In this document: positions 1-5,094 of the stretch, piece after piece
Layout of the letters: each line of letters begins with the position of its first letter
Numbering within the stretch: the stretch's first letter is position 1
Assembly: GCA_964538375.1 (NCBI GenBank)
Contig: CAZIFQ010000059.1
Span: 1 to 6,713, forward strand
Direction: 5' to 3'
Source: JAUUZQ01 sp964538375
Lineage (GTDB): Bacteria > Bacteroidota > Bacteroidia > Bacteroidales > GCA-2748055
Length of the DNA stretch: 6,713 nucleotides
Translations under genes and position numbers: made by a program
Notes under the pieces: model-generated
Databases searched by the model: none
What the model saw: the letters and a program-made list of their open reading frames with translations, nothing else
Told to the model about the DNA's origin: nothing

Positions 1-321
1 GCAGCAACAACAACAACAGTAGTATATGCAGCGGTAGCAGCAGCAGCAATAAGTGCTGGGTCAGCATATTATCAAGGCGAAGAAACAAAGAGGTTGGCGG
101 AGCAAGATGCAAGTAGACGAGAAGAAGAAGCAGCATTAGCTCAAGCAGAAGCAGATAGAATTAGTAGAGAGACAGGACCAGACGGAGAAGCCTTGAGTGC
201 TATAACTTTTGGCTCAGATGATGGAACAGACCCTACCGTAGGTTCAACTTCTGATTTTCTAATTCCAAAGACATCTTCTCTTGGAAGCACAGGGCTTTCT
301 GGTTTAGGGTTCACTGTATAA
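1..321 (+). CDS. Small virion/tail assembly protein, T7 gp7.3-like position (5' partial)
   Basis: The reading frame is open from the first base to a TAA at 319-321, so the true start lies upstream; the TTG at 94 is inside the gene. The visible 106 residues have three parts. About 20 N-terminal residues are Ala/Thr/Val-rich and hydrophobic and could be a membrane-active helix. A highly charged Glu/Ala/Gln/Arg stretch follows (about residues 27-55) and is probably helical or coiled coil. The Gly/Ser-rich tail ends in GLSGLGFTV. T7 gp7.3 lies just before the portal region, is a small tail protein ejected into the host envelope, and also has a Ser/Gly-rich C-terminus, so position and composition fit. 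Sequence similarity to gp7.3 is too weak to prove homology. It could equally be another small internal virion protein of the kind often found just upstream of phage portals. The stop overlaps the next start by one base (TAATG), which suggests translational coupling. Confidence 0.7.
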   Translation, partial: AATTTTVVYAAVAAAAISAGSAYYQGEETKRLAEQDASRREEEAALAQAEADRISRETGPDGEALSAITFGSDDGTDPTVGSTSDFLIPKTSSLGSTGLSGLGFTV

Positions 322-482
322 TGGAAGAGCTAATTAATTACTTAGATGAGCAGCTTTCACTCAAGCCTAGTGACTTGATATTAAATAATGATGACAGGAT
401 GATTCTCATTGGTCAGATAGAATTACTTGCCCAGATTAAAGAGATACACGAACAAGGATTTCCAACAGAGGATGTAGAATGA
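321..482 (+). CDS. 53-residue acidic protein of unknown function, overlapping the portal start
   Basis: ATG at 321 overlaps the previous stop by one base (TAATG), and the TGA at 480-482 overlaps the portal ATG in an ATGA arrangement. The ORF therefore exactly fills the gap between two genes, which is the best evidence that it is translated. The protein begins MEELINYLDEQLSLKPSDLI, is acidic, has no Cys, and looks mainly helical; its second half contains a heptad-like run around IGQIELLAQIKEI. No strong Shine-Dalgarno sequence precedes it, so it probably depends on ribosomes finishing the upstream gene. It occupies the place of T7 gene 7.7, between 7.3 and 8, but I see no sequence similarity I can defend. 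I do not recognise a family. A small virion or assembly factor is the natural guess from context. Confidence 0.65.
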   Translation: MEELINYLDEQLSLKPSDLILNNDDRMILIGQIELLAQIKEIHEQGFPTEDVE

Positions 483-2008
483 TTGATGTAGAAACAACAA
501 TTCCTAGTGCTTACTACAACAGTAAGCTTAGTGACAGAAAGCCATATGAGGACAGAGCACAAGCAATCAGTGAAGTGTCTCTTCCTTATGTGTTTAGGGC
601 TATAGGCTCAGATGGTGGCTCAGACTTATTCAAGTCTGTATCTCAAAGCTTTAACGGTAGACAGATTAATAACTTAAAGAGCAAGATGGGTATGGCTTTA
701 CTTCCACCAGCTACATCTAGCTTTAGATTGAAGCCTGATGCATTAGCTATGGTTAAGCTCTTTGAGGGCAACGAAGCAGCTACAGAGAAGATTAGAGCAC
801 AGCTATCTCTTAATACTGATGCTATTAATGCGGAGATAGAGAACCAACAGATTAGAAGTTCTCTGTTTGATATGCTACTACAGCAAATAGTTGTGGGTAG
901 TGTTGTAGTTGAGAAAGTAGACAGAAAGGGAATGACAATATTCCCACTTCGTACATTCGTAGTAGACCTAGATTCACGTGGAGAGCCATTAGCAATGTGT
1001 ATTGTTGAAAAGCTCAAGATGTTACCAGAAGAAATTGTTCCCAAAGAGACAAAGGAAGAATATGAGTTGTATACGTTACTGGCTTTGGATAAAGATACTA
1101 ACAAGTGGATAATGAAACAAGATATTGATGGAGAGATTGTAGGAAAAGAACAATCATTTAAAGATTACGACTCATTACCATTTAGATACTTTGGTTGGAA
1201 CTGGGTATTGGGTGACCAATATCACAGACCTTTTGCAGAAGACTACTATGCAGATATGGAGCAGATTGACAAACTGGGTAAGTTAAACACTGAAGGTAGT
1301 GTTATAGCTGCTAAGACTGTTATTATGGTAAACCAACGTGGTGGAAGGACTAGAAAGACAGACCTTGTTAATGCTGCGAATGGTGGGGTGATTGATGGTG
1401 CAGCTGATGATGTAACAGCATTTCAATTAGGTAAAAACTTTGACTTTCAGGTGTCTAACGAAAGAGAAGCAGTCATTAAAAGAGAATTACAGGCTAACTT
1501 CTTAGACACTGGTTCAGTACAGAGAGATGCAGAGAGAGTTACTGCTGAAGAGATTAGAGTTATGGCTCAACAGCTTGAGTCTTCTACATTAGCTGGAGTG
1601 TATTCTAAAATGGCATTAAGATGGTCTAAATGGATTGTGACTAAGGTTATGGAAGAGATTAAAGTTAAGTTTGAAGCTGTAGATGTAGATGTGCTCACTG
1701 GACTAGATGCCCTAGGTAGAAGTCAAGAAGGACAGAAACAAGACAACTTCATGCAGAGGGTTACTCAATTACAACTTAATCATTGGATTAAAGAGAGTGA
1801 AGTATTACAGAGGTATGCAGCATTTGATGGTATTAATACTGTTGGATTACTGAAAACATCTGAGGAAGTACAAACTGAACAGAAAGCTGCTCAAGAAGCT
1901 GCCGTTAAGCAACAAGCATTAGAATCTGGTGCTCAATCATACGGAGACGGTGCAGGTAAAGCTGCTACTGGTCAAGGTCAACAACCACAGCAGCAGCAAC
2001 AAGCATAA
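479..2008 (+). CDS. Portal protein (head-tail connector, T7 gp8-like)
   Basis: This is the portal, which forms the dodecameric ring at one capsid vertex, nucleates prohead assembly, docks the terminase and lets DNA in and out. The 509 residues are close to T7 gp8 (536). Family signs are the N-terminal helical region with RAQAISEVSLPYVF (26-39), the segment GDQYHRPFAEDYYADMEQ (245-262) resembling the conserved Tyr/Glu/Asp-rich stem region of T7-like connectors, and the C-terminal block TAEEIRVMAQQLESS followed by AGVYSKM (about 355-378), very close to the T7-type TAEEI...LE..LGGVYS signature. The last 12 residues are almost pure Gln with Gly and Pro and are probably disordered. The start is fixed by AGAGG at 467-471, seven bases before the ATG, and by the ATGA overlap with the upstream ORF. 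Downstream neighbours (scaffold, capsid, tail tube) confirm the assignment. Confidence 0.96.
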   Translation: MIDVETTIPSAYYNSKLSDRKPYEDRAQAISEVSLPYVFRAIGSDGGSDLFKSVSQSFNGRQINNLKSKMGMALLPPATSSFRLKPDALAMVKLFEGNEAATEKIRAQLSLNTDAINAEIENQQIRSSLFDMLLQQIVVGSVVVEKVDRKGMTIFPLRTFVVDLDSRGEPLAMCIVEKLKMLPEEIVPKETKEEYELYTLLALDKDTNKWIMKQDIDGEIVGKEQSFKDYDSLPFRYFGWNWVLGDQYHRPFAEDYYADMEQIDKLGKLNTEGSVIAAKTVIMVNQRGGRTRKTDLVNAANGGVIDGAADDVTAFQLGKNFDFQVSNEREAVIKRELQANFLDTGSVQRDAERVTAEEIRVMAQQLESSTLAGVYSKMALRWSKWIVTKVMEEIKVKFEAVDVDVLTGLDALGRSQEGQKQDNFMQRVTQLQLNHWIKESEVLQRYAAFDGINTVGLLKTSEEVQTEQKAAQEAAVKQQALESGAQSYGDGAGKAATGQGQQPQQQQQA

Positions 2009-2013
2009 GTTCC

Positions 2014-2037
2014 TAGTCTACTCTTCGGAGTAGATTA
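2014..2037 (+). other. Ten-base-pair RNA hairpin with UUCG tetraloop after the portal gene
   Basis: Bases 2014-2023 pair with 2028-2037 (nine Watson-Crick pairs and one G-U) around a TTCG loop closed by C-G, the classic extra-stable tetraloop. It starts six bases after the portal stop. No T-run follows, so it does not look like a standard intrinsic terminator. A processing site, 3'-end stabiliser or weak attenuator between portal and the downstream genes is more likely; the structure is seen, the role is inferred. Confidence 0.7.
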
Positions 2038-2039
2038 TG

Positions 2040-2052
2040 GAGTCTATGACTC
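2040..2052. repeat. Small perfect palindrome GAGTC-TAT-GACTC
   Basis: Two five-base arms are separated by three bases and lie three bases after the UUCG hairpin and six bases before the ribosome binding site of the HTH-like gene. It could be a second small hairpin in the leader or an operator-like half-site pair. Such short palindromes also occur by chance, so its role is unproven. Confidence 0.35.
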
Positions 2053-2057
2053 ATATT

Positions 2058-2065
2058 TAAGGAGG
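2058..2065 (+). promoter_or_regulatory. Near-consensus ribosome binding site TAAGGAGG for the HTH-like gene
   Basis: TAAGGAGG is an almost full complement of the 16S rRNA 3' end and sits five bases before the ATG at 2071. It is the strongest such site in the window, which supports independent and efficient translation of this extra gene. Confidence 0.85.
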
Positions 2066-2070
2066 CTAAT

Positions 2071-2505
2071 ATGCCAAACGTAGATAAGATTATTCAACTA
2101 AGCAATGAAGGTTTTTCAAACAAAGAGATTGCAGAACGCATTGGGACAGAAGATGAACCATTAACATATCAGGCAGTAGCAGTTATTATTAAGGCTAATA
2201 AGACTGAAACTGTTAAGGCAGAAGTAGTTAAGACTGGTATCCAGACTAGGACAGCTGAGGAATATGCAGAGTACTCATTGTCTCAGGGTAGAACTAGGTA
2301 TGGTGGAGAAAAAGGTGTTAAGGTTGTTGCAACCATCGAGGAACTGAGAGCATTAGTTAACAGTGATTGGAAGCCATCTATGCTGTTAGAGAAGTGGCAA
2401 ATGGATGAAGATGAGTTAGTACAACTTACTTGGAAACTTGCCAAGGCTGAACTTAGAGACAGACAACCAACTGTTAATTTCAAACAAGATTTCTTTAGAT
2501 TTTAA
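2071..2505 (+). CDS. Helix-turn-helix-like protein of unknown function inserted between portal and scaffold
   Basis: The 144-residue protein opens with a likely helix-turn-helix: VDKIIQLSNEG (4-14), SNKEIAERIG (16-25) and a recognition-helix candidate LTYQAVAVIIKAN (31-43), the pattern of resolvase/LuxR-type small HTH domains. A polar linker with Gly, Arg and Tyr follows (about 56-82). A C-terminal helical module, W100 to R129, also has a helix-turn-helix-like layout (PSMLLEKW, QMDEDE, LVQLTWKLAK). The tail is NFKQDFFRF. T7 has no gene between 8 and 9, so this is an accessory or lineage-specific gene. The excellent RBS and its codon use, similar to the neighbours by eye, argue that it is real and expressed late. 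It might be a DNA-binding regulator or an adaptor in packaging. Its layout also faintly resembles the N-terminal part of some larger phage metallophosphoesterases, here without any catalytic domain; that comparison is from memory and weak. Confidence 0.85.
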   Translation: MPNVDKIIQLSNEGFSNKEIAERIGTEDEPLTYQAVAVIIKANKTETVKAEVVKTGIQTRTAEEYAEYSLSQGRTRYGGEKGVKVVATIEELRALVNSDWKPSMLLEKWQMDEDELVQLTWKLAKAELRDRQPTVNFKQDFFRF

Positions 2506-2519
2506 TCTAAGGTTATGAG

Positions 2520-2525
2520 AGGAGG
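2520..2525 (+). promoter_or_regulatory. Ribosome binding site AGGAGG that fixes the scaffold start
   Basis: AGGAGG ends seven bases before the ATG at 2533. The in-frame ATG at 2515 has only TAAGG two bases upstream and would place the strong site inside the gene, so 2533 is the better start. Confidence 0.85.
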
Positions 2526-2532
2526 AGAGAGT

Positions 2533-3330
2533 ATGGAAAACACAGAAGTAGCAATAGAGACAGAAGTAGTTACAGGAACAGAACCAGAGGTGGTTCCATC
2601 AGGATTACCAAGTGATGTAGATACACAAACTACATTCTCGGTGAATGATGAAGACTTAACAGATGGTAAGTTTCAAGGTAAGTGGAGCAATCCACAGGAA
2701 ATGGCTGATTATATTAAGAACATTGAAGATAAACATGCCAACTTAACTAGAGAGGTTGCTGATTCAAGTAAGCAGGACGATGCTGATATTGCTGATATGG
2801 CTAAAACAAGTCAAGCACAACAGCTTAAAATAGATACTGTTCGTGACTTAGCTCCAGAGTTCCTAGCTAATGGGATGAGTGTTACTGATGAAATGAAGGA
2901 GGCTCTATTTAAGGCTGGTATCAGTGAGCAAGAGATTAAACTTGGTGCTTATGAGATTAAAGAAGCTATTGATACTAATGCTTCGTATGTTGGTGGTAAA
3001 GAGAATTATGATATTATTATGAATTTCCATGCCAATAATATGACAGATAATGAGAAGAGACAATTTAATCATACAATTCAAGACCCAAACAACTCAGAAG
3101 CACTGATGGTTGGCTTACAGGCTATCTATGAGCGAAAGTCTGGAGATGTTGATTCTGCTCCACAAGATAGAGTACGTGGTAATCCAGCACCTACTGCGAT
3201 ACATCCTTATGAGAGTAAAAGAGAACTACTTAGAGATAAGAAATTTGCAGACTCTAGGACAGCAAGCACTGCTGATAAGGCTAGATTTAGACAAAGATTA
3301 AATGCTACTTCAGAGGATGTTTGGAGATAG
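2533..3330 (+). CDS. Capsid assembly scaffolding protein (T7 gp9-like)
   Basis: Scaffold acts inside the prohead: it drives co-assembly of capsid subunits with the portal and leaves before or during DNA packaging. From the ATG chosen here the protein has 265 residues, a little shorter than T7 gp9 (307). It is strongly acidic, with a Glu/Thr/Val-rich N-terminus, then GKFQGKWSNPQEMADYIKN (about 45-63), a motif typical of phage scaffolds (a Gly-Lys-Phe followed by Pro-Glu and a Tyr/helix). Charged, probably coiled helices fill the middle. The last 40 residues are basic (many Arg/Lys, ending EDVWR), the usual capsid-binding end of scaffolds. No Cys is present. Position directly before the major capsid gene supports the call. 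An in-frame ATG at 2515 would add six residues but lacks a well placed RBS. Function rests on composition, motif and synteny rather than strong sequence identity. Confidence 0.9.
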   Translation: MENTEVAIETEVVTGTEPEVVPSGLPSDVDTQTTFSVNDEDLTDGKFQGKWSNPQEMADYIKNIEDKHANLTREVADSSKQDDADIADMAKTSQAQQLKIDTVRDLAPEFLANGMSVTDEMKEALFKAGISEQEIKLGAYEIKEAIDTNASYVGGKENYDIIMNFHANNMTDNEKRQFNHTIQDPNNSEALMVGLQAIYERKSGDVDSAPQDRVRGNPAPTAIHPYESKRELLRDKKFADSRTASTADKARFRQRLNATSEDVWR

Positions 3331-3350
3331 TTCAGTTTTTATGTTATACT
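3321..3350 (+). promoter_or_regulatory. Possible host-type extended -10 promoter upstream of capsid
   Basis: TGTTATACT at 3342-3350 matches an extended -10 element (TG, one base, TATAAT-like hexamer). TTGGAG at 3321-3326 is a poor -35 at 18-base spacing and overlaps the scaffold stop. It would add capsid transcripts from the host polymerase. In AT-rich DNA such matches arise by chance, and T7-like late genes are normally read by the phage polymerase, so this is only a candidate. Confidence 0.25.
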
Positions 3351-3363
3351 TTTCAACACGATT

Positions 3364-3386
3364 ATGTTAGATTAAAAACCTAACAT
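3364..3386. repeat. Inverted repeat ATGTTAG...CTAACAT in the capsid leader
   Basis: Perfect seven-base arms (3364-3370 and 3380-3386) are separated by a nine-base A-rich spacer. The half TTATGTTA also occurs at 3339-3346, giving two direct copies and one inverted one within 50 bases. No T-run follows, so it is not a plain terminator. It could be an mRNA hairpin or a protein-binding site. Confidence 0.4.
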
Positions 3387-3412
3387 TGAAACATCTTCTA
3401 AAAATATTCCTG

Positions 3413-3449
3413 AACCACCTCTTGGTGGAGGGTTTGTCCTTTTGATTTT
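3413..3449 (+). terminator. Terminator-like hairpin with interrupted T-tract between scaffold and capsid
   Basis: CCACC (3415-3419) pairs with GGTGG (3424-3428) around TCTT; an alternative fold pairs CCTC (3418-3421) with GAGG (3428-3431) plus AAC with GTT outside it. The stem is followed by TTTG, TTTT and GATTTT, a broken T-tract that fits a leaky intrinsic terminator. The rest of the 182-base gap (3331-3512) holds the promoter-like motif, the inverted repeat, CTAA repeats near 3461-3472 and the capsid RBS; I see no ORF or tRNA in it. Confidence 0.45.
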
Positions 3450-3512
3450 GTGGCTTGGTTCTAACTAACTAATCAACAAATCACAAAGACTCGAAAGAGC
3501 AAAGGACAACAG

Positions 3513-4439
3513 ATGGCATATACAGGCAGCACAACACCTTCAATAGGTACAGACTCAGCAGCAGATTTAAAAAGAGACATAACACTAGATGTATTAGAGG
3601 CTAAAGAAAGACAAACTCGTTTTGTTGATTTACTTCGCACAGACACTATTGAGGGCGGAGCTTCAGGTGGTTCATTCATTATTGAAGGTAAAGAAGATAC
3701 AGCTGATGGAAACTTAGCTTCATACCCAGCTGGAACACAAGTTAATGTTAACAATGGTACACAAGATGAGATTACTATCTCATTAGACAGACCTCAATAT
3801 GAGTCTCGTAGAATTGACAAGTTCGAACAAGCGGTAGCTCGTTATGATACTCTAGCAATGAATGTAAGACAACTTGGTACAAGACTAGCAAATGCTATTG
3901 ACCGTAAGGCATCAGCAGCAGTTGAAGCATCGTCTTTAGCAACTGGTCTTGTTTCTAATGGTGATGGTACAGTTGTTACTAACACAGCACTTGCAGGCGG
4001 AGCAGCAGCAGCTACTACAGCTGAAGGTCTTGGTAAAGAGTTGATTGAATCTATTTATGCAGCAGTTGCAGCAATGGAAACTAATGATGTTATGGATGAA
4101 GTTTATGTTGGTATGAGTCCAACTAACTTTCAGTACTTACCACAAGCTTTAACTATCATATCTTCTGATTACACATCTAACAATGGTGGTCTTGATATTG
4201 GTGATGTAAAGATGGTTGGTGGAGCTACAGTGTTTAAGTCAAACAACTTACCAGCTACAGCAGGACTAATTGCACTTGCATTTACTTATGAAGCAGCAGC
4301 AGTTGTTAAACTATGGGATATTAAACTAGATATCAATCCTCAACCAGAGTTCCTTGATGCTAAGCTTATTAATGCTTACTTCTCAAACGGTATGGGTGCA
4401 TTACGTCCTCAAGCCGCAGTATCTATCAAGAACGTTTAG
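3513..4439 (+). CDS. Major capsid protein (T7 gp10-like, HK97 fold)
   Basis: This is the shell-forming protein of the icosahedral head. At 308 residues it is shorter than T7 gp10A (about 345). The family is recognisable from the axial/P-domain region GLGKELIESIYAAVAAMETN (172-191), matching T7's ALGKEIIAALTKARAALTKN, and from the C-terminal NGMGALRPQAAVSI, matching T7's GHGGLRPEAAGAV. A Gly/Ala/Thr-rich segment (about 150-171) probably forms a surface loop. AAAGGA at 3501-3506 lies six bases before the ATG. The gene uses only 3 ATA among its 19 Ile codons and mostly common codons, as expected for the most abundant protein. It ends in TAG, and a strong hairpin begins seven bases later. It follows the scaffold after the largest gap in the window, which probably carries expression signals. 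Confidence 0.97.
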   Translation: MAYTGSTTPSIGTDSAADLKRDITLDVLEAKERQTRFVDLLRTDTIEGGASGGSFIIEGKEDTADGNLASYPAGTQVNVNNGTQDEITISLDRPQYESRRIDKFEQAVARYDTLAMNVRQLGTRLANAIDRKASAAVEASSLATGLVSNGDGTVVTNTALAGGAAAATTAEGLGKELIESIYAAVAAMETNDVMDEVYVGMSPTNFQYLPQALTIISSDYTSNNGGLDIGDVKMVGGATVFKSNNLPATAGLIALAFTYEAAAVVKLWDIKLDINPQPEFLDAKLINAYFSNGMGALRPQAAVSIKNV

Positions 4440-4445
4440 GTTTTT

Positions 4446-4479
4446 AGTCCTCAGTCTAGCCTCCTCTCGGCTGGGGATT
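4446..4479 (+). other. Stem-loop just after the capsid stop codon
   Basis: AGTCCTCAG (4446-4454) pairs with CTGGGGATT (4471-4479), nine pairs of which two are G-U, with a 16-base loop that can add an inner CC-GG. An alternative is AGCC (4458-4461) with GGCT (4469-4472). T7 has its late terminator at this very place, after gene 10, but here the stem is followed by an A-rich stretch, not a T-run. Processing or 3'-end protection of abundant capsid mRNA is therefore more likely than intrinsic termination. Confidence 0.55.
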
Positions 4480-4504
4480 CTAAAGCTTAAATAAGGAATT
4501 AACA

Positions 4505-5092
4505 ATGGCAGTACTAGACCCTCAATATGATTCAAGCAAGTTTTTCTTAGCGTCAGTTAATGTGATGCTTCAGATGATTAACGAATTACCAATATCAGAT
4601 GATGTAGAATTAGCAGAGATACTAGAGGCTCAACTTGCAGCAAGTGTCCTTATCGAGACAAAGAAAGAAGTGTTAGCTGAAGGTTGGGATGTCAACAAGG
4701 ACTTAGCTTATTCTTTCCCTCAAGATGCAAGTGGCTTCATTGCTGTTCCAGCTAATGTGCTAGATATATCCTCTTCTGATGGAAATATCATTATGCGTAA
4801 CTGGAATTTATACAATAAGGAAAAGCAAACCTCTATCTTCCTTGAGCCACAAGACATGGATGTTATCTGGGACTTAGACTTTAACTCTATCACTCATCCT
4901 CTTCGTAACTTCATTACTGTTAGAGCAGCTAGAAAGTTTCAGGCTAGAACCATTATGAATGTAGATGTTTATGGTTATTCTCAATCAGATGAAGAAGATG
5001 CCTATCTTGTTGCTCGTAGAAGTGAAGGAAATACTGGTAGATACAACATGTTGACTTCTACATATGGTCAAGATAACTTGGTAATGAGTTAA
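4505..5092 (+). CDS. Tail tube protein A / head-tail adaptor (T7 gp11-like)
   Basis: The protein forms the ring that joins the portal to the nozzle (gp12) and carries the fibre attachment interface. Its 195 residues equal T7 gp11 (196). Corresponding parts are the N-terminal helix region FLASVNVMLQMINELPI (14-30; T7 has AVNDILASIGEPPV), a helix followed by EVLAEGWDVN (55-64; T7 RQIQSRGWTFN), then a beta-rich part with FIAVPANVLDI (78-88), the helix VRAARKFQARTI (139-150; T7 TKASRQFNNRFF), and GRYNML (178-183; T7 GGYNML). TAAGGA at 4492-4497 is seven bases before the ATG. Its TAA is followed after two bases by the tail tube B start, so the two genes, whose products contact each other, are probably translated together. 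Confidence 0.95.
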   Translation: MAVLDPQYDSSKFFLASVNVMLQMINELPISDDVELAEILEAQLAASVLIETKKEVLAEGWDVNKDLAYSFPQDASGFIAVPANVLDISSSDGNIIMRNWNLYNKEKQTSIFLEPQDMDVIWDLDFNSITHPLRNFITVRAARKFQARTIMNVDVYGYSQSDEEDAYLVARRSEGNTGRYNMLTSTYGQDNLVMS

Positions 5093-5094
5093 CA

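Noticed and set aside
94..96. TTG as a start codon of the first gene.
   Set aside because: The frame is open back to base 1 with a composition that continues the same protein, and no RBS precedes the TTG; the gene starts before the window.
643..1104. 153-codon open frame on the minus strand inside the portal gene.
   Set aside because: It lies wholly antisense to a confidently identified gene, and its protein is Ser/Leu/Ile-rich low-complexity typical of a shadow frame.
1162..1182. T7-promoter-like string around ATTACGACTCATTA inside the portal gene, and GACTCATATTTAAGG at 2048-2062.
   Set aside because: The first matches about 12 of the 17 upstream T7 promoter bases, which is expected about once by chance in both strands of a window this size, and it is fully explained by the portal codons. 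The second shares only GACTCA with T7 and lacks the rest. A diverged phage polymerase need not use the T7 sequence.
1980..2004. CAG/CAA repeats at the portal end, similar to the CAA run at bases 2-19.
   Set aside because: Both are explained by coding for Gln or Ala/Thr runs in different frames and are too short and irregular to be a shared element.
2283..2483. Minus-strand open frame opposite the HTH-like gene.
   Set aside because: Short, Ser-rich, antisense to a well supported gene with a strong RBS; no sign of its own expression.
2515..2517. ATG 2515 as scaffold start.
   Set aside because: Only two bases separate it from a partial TAAGG, whereas ATG 2533 has AGGAGG at ideal distance.
3110..3301. 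Overlapping plus-strand frame inside the scaffold gene.
   Set aside because: Out-of-frame shadow of the scaffold with no RBS and no recognisable product.
3331..3512. Possible tRNA or other RNA gene in the largest gap.
   Set aside because: GGTTC near 3457 looks like part of a T-loop, but no acceptor stem, anticodon arm or matching T-stem can be drawn around it.
3473..3754. Minus-strand open frame across the capsid start.
   Set aside because: Antisense to the conserved capsid N-terminus and its RBS; a compositional shadow.
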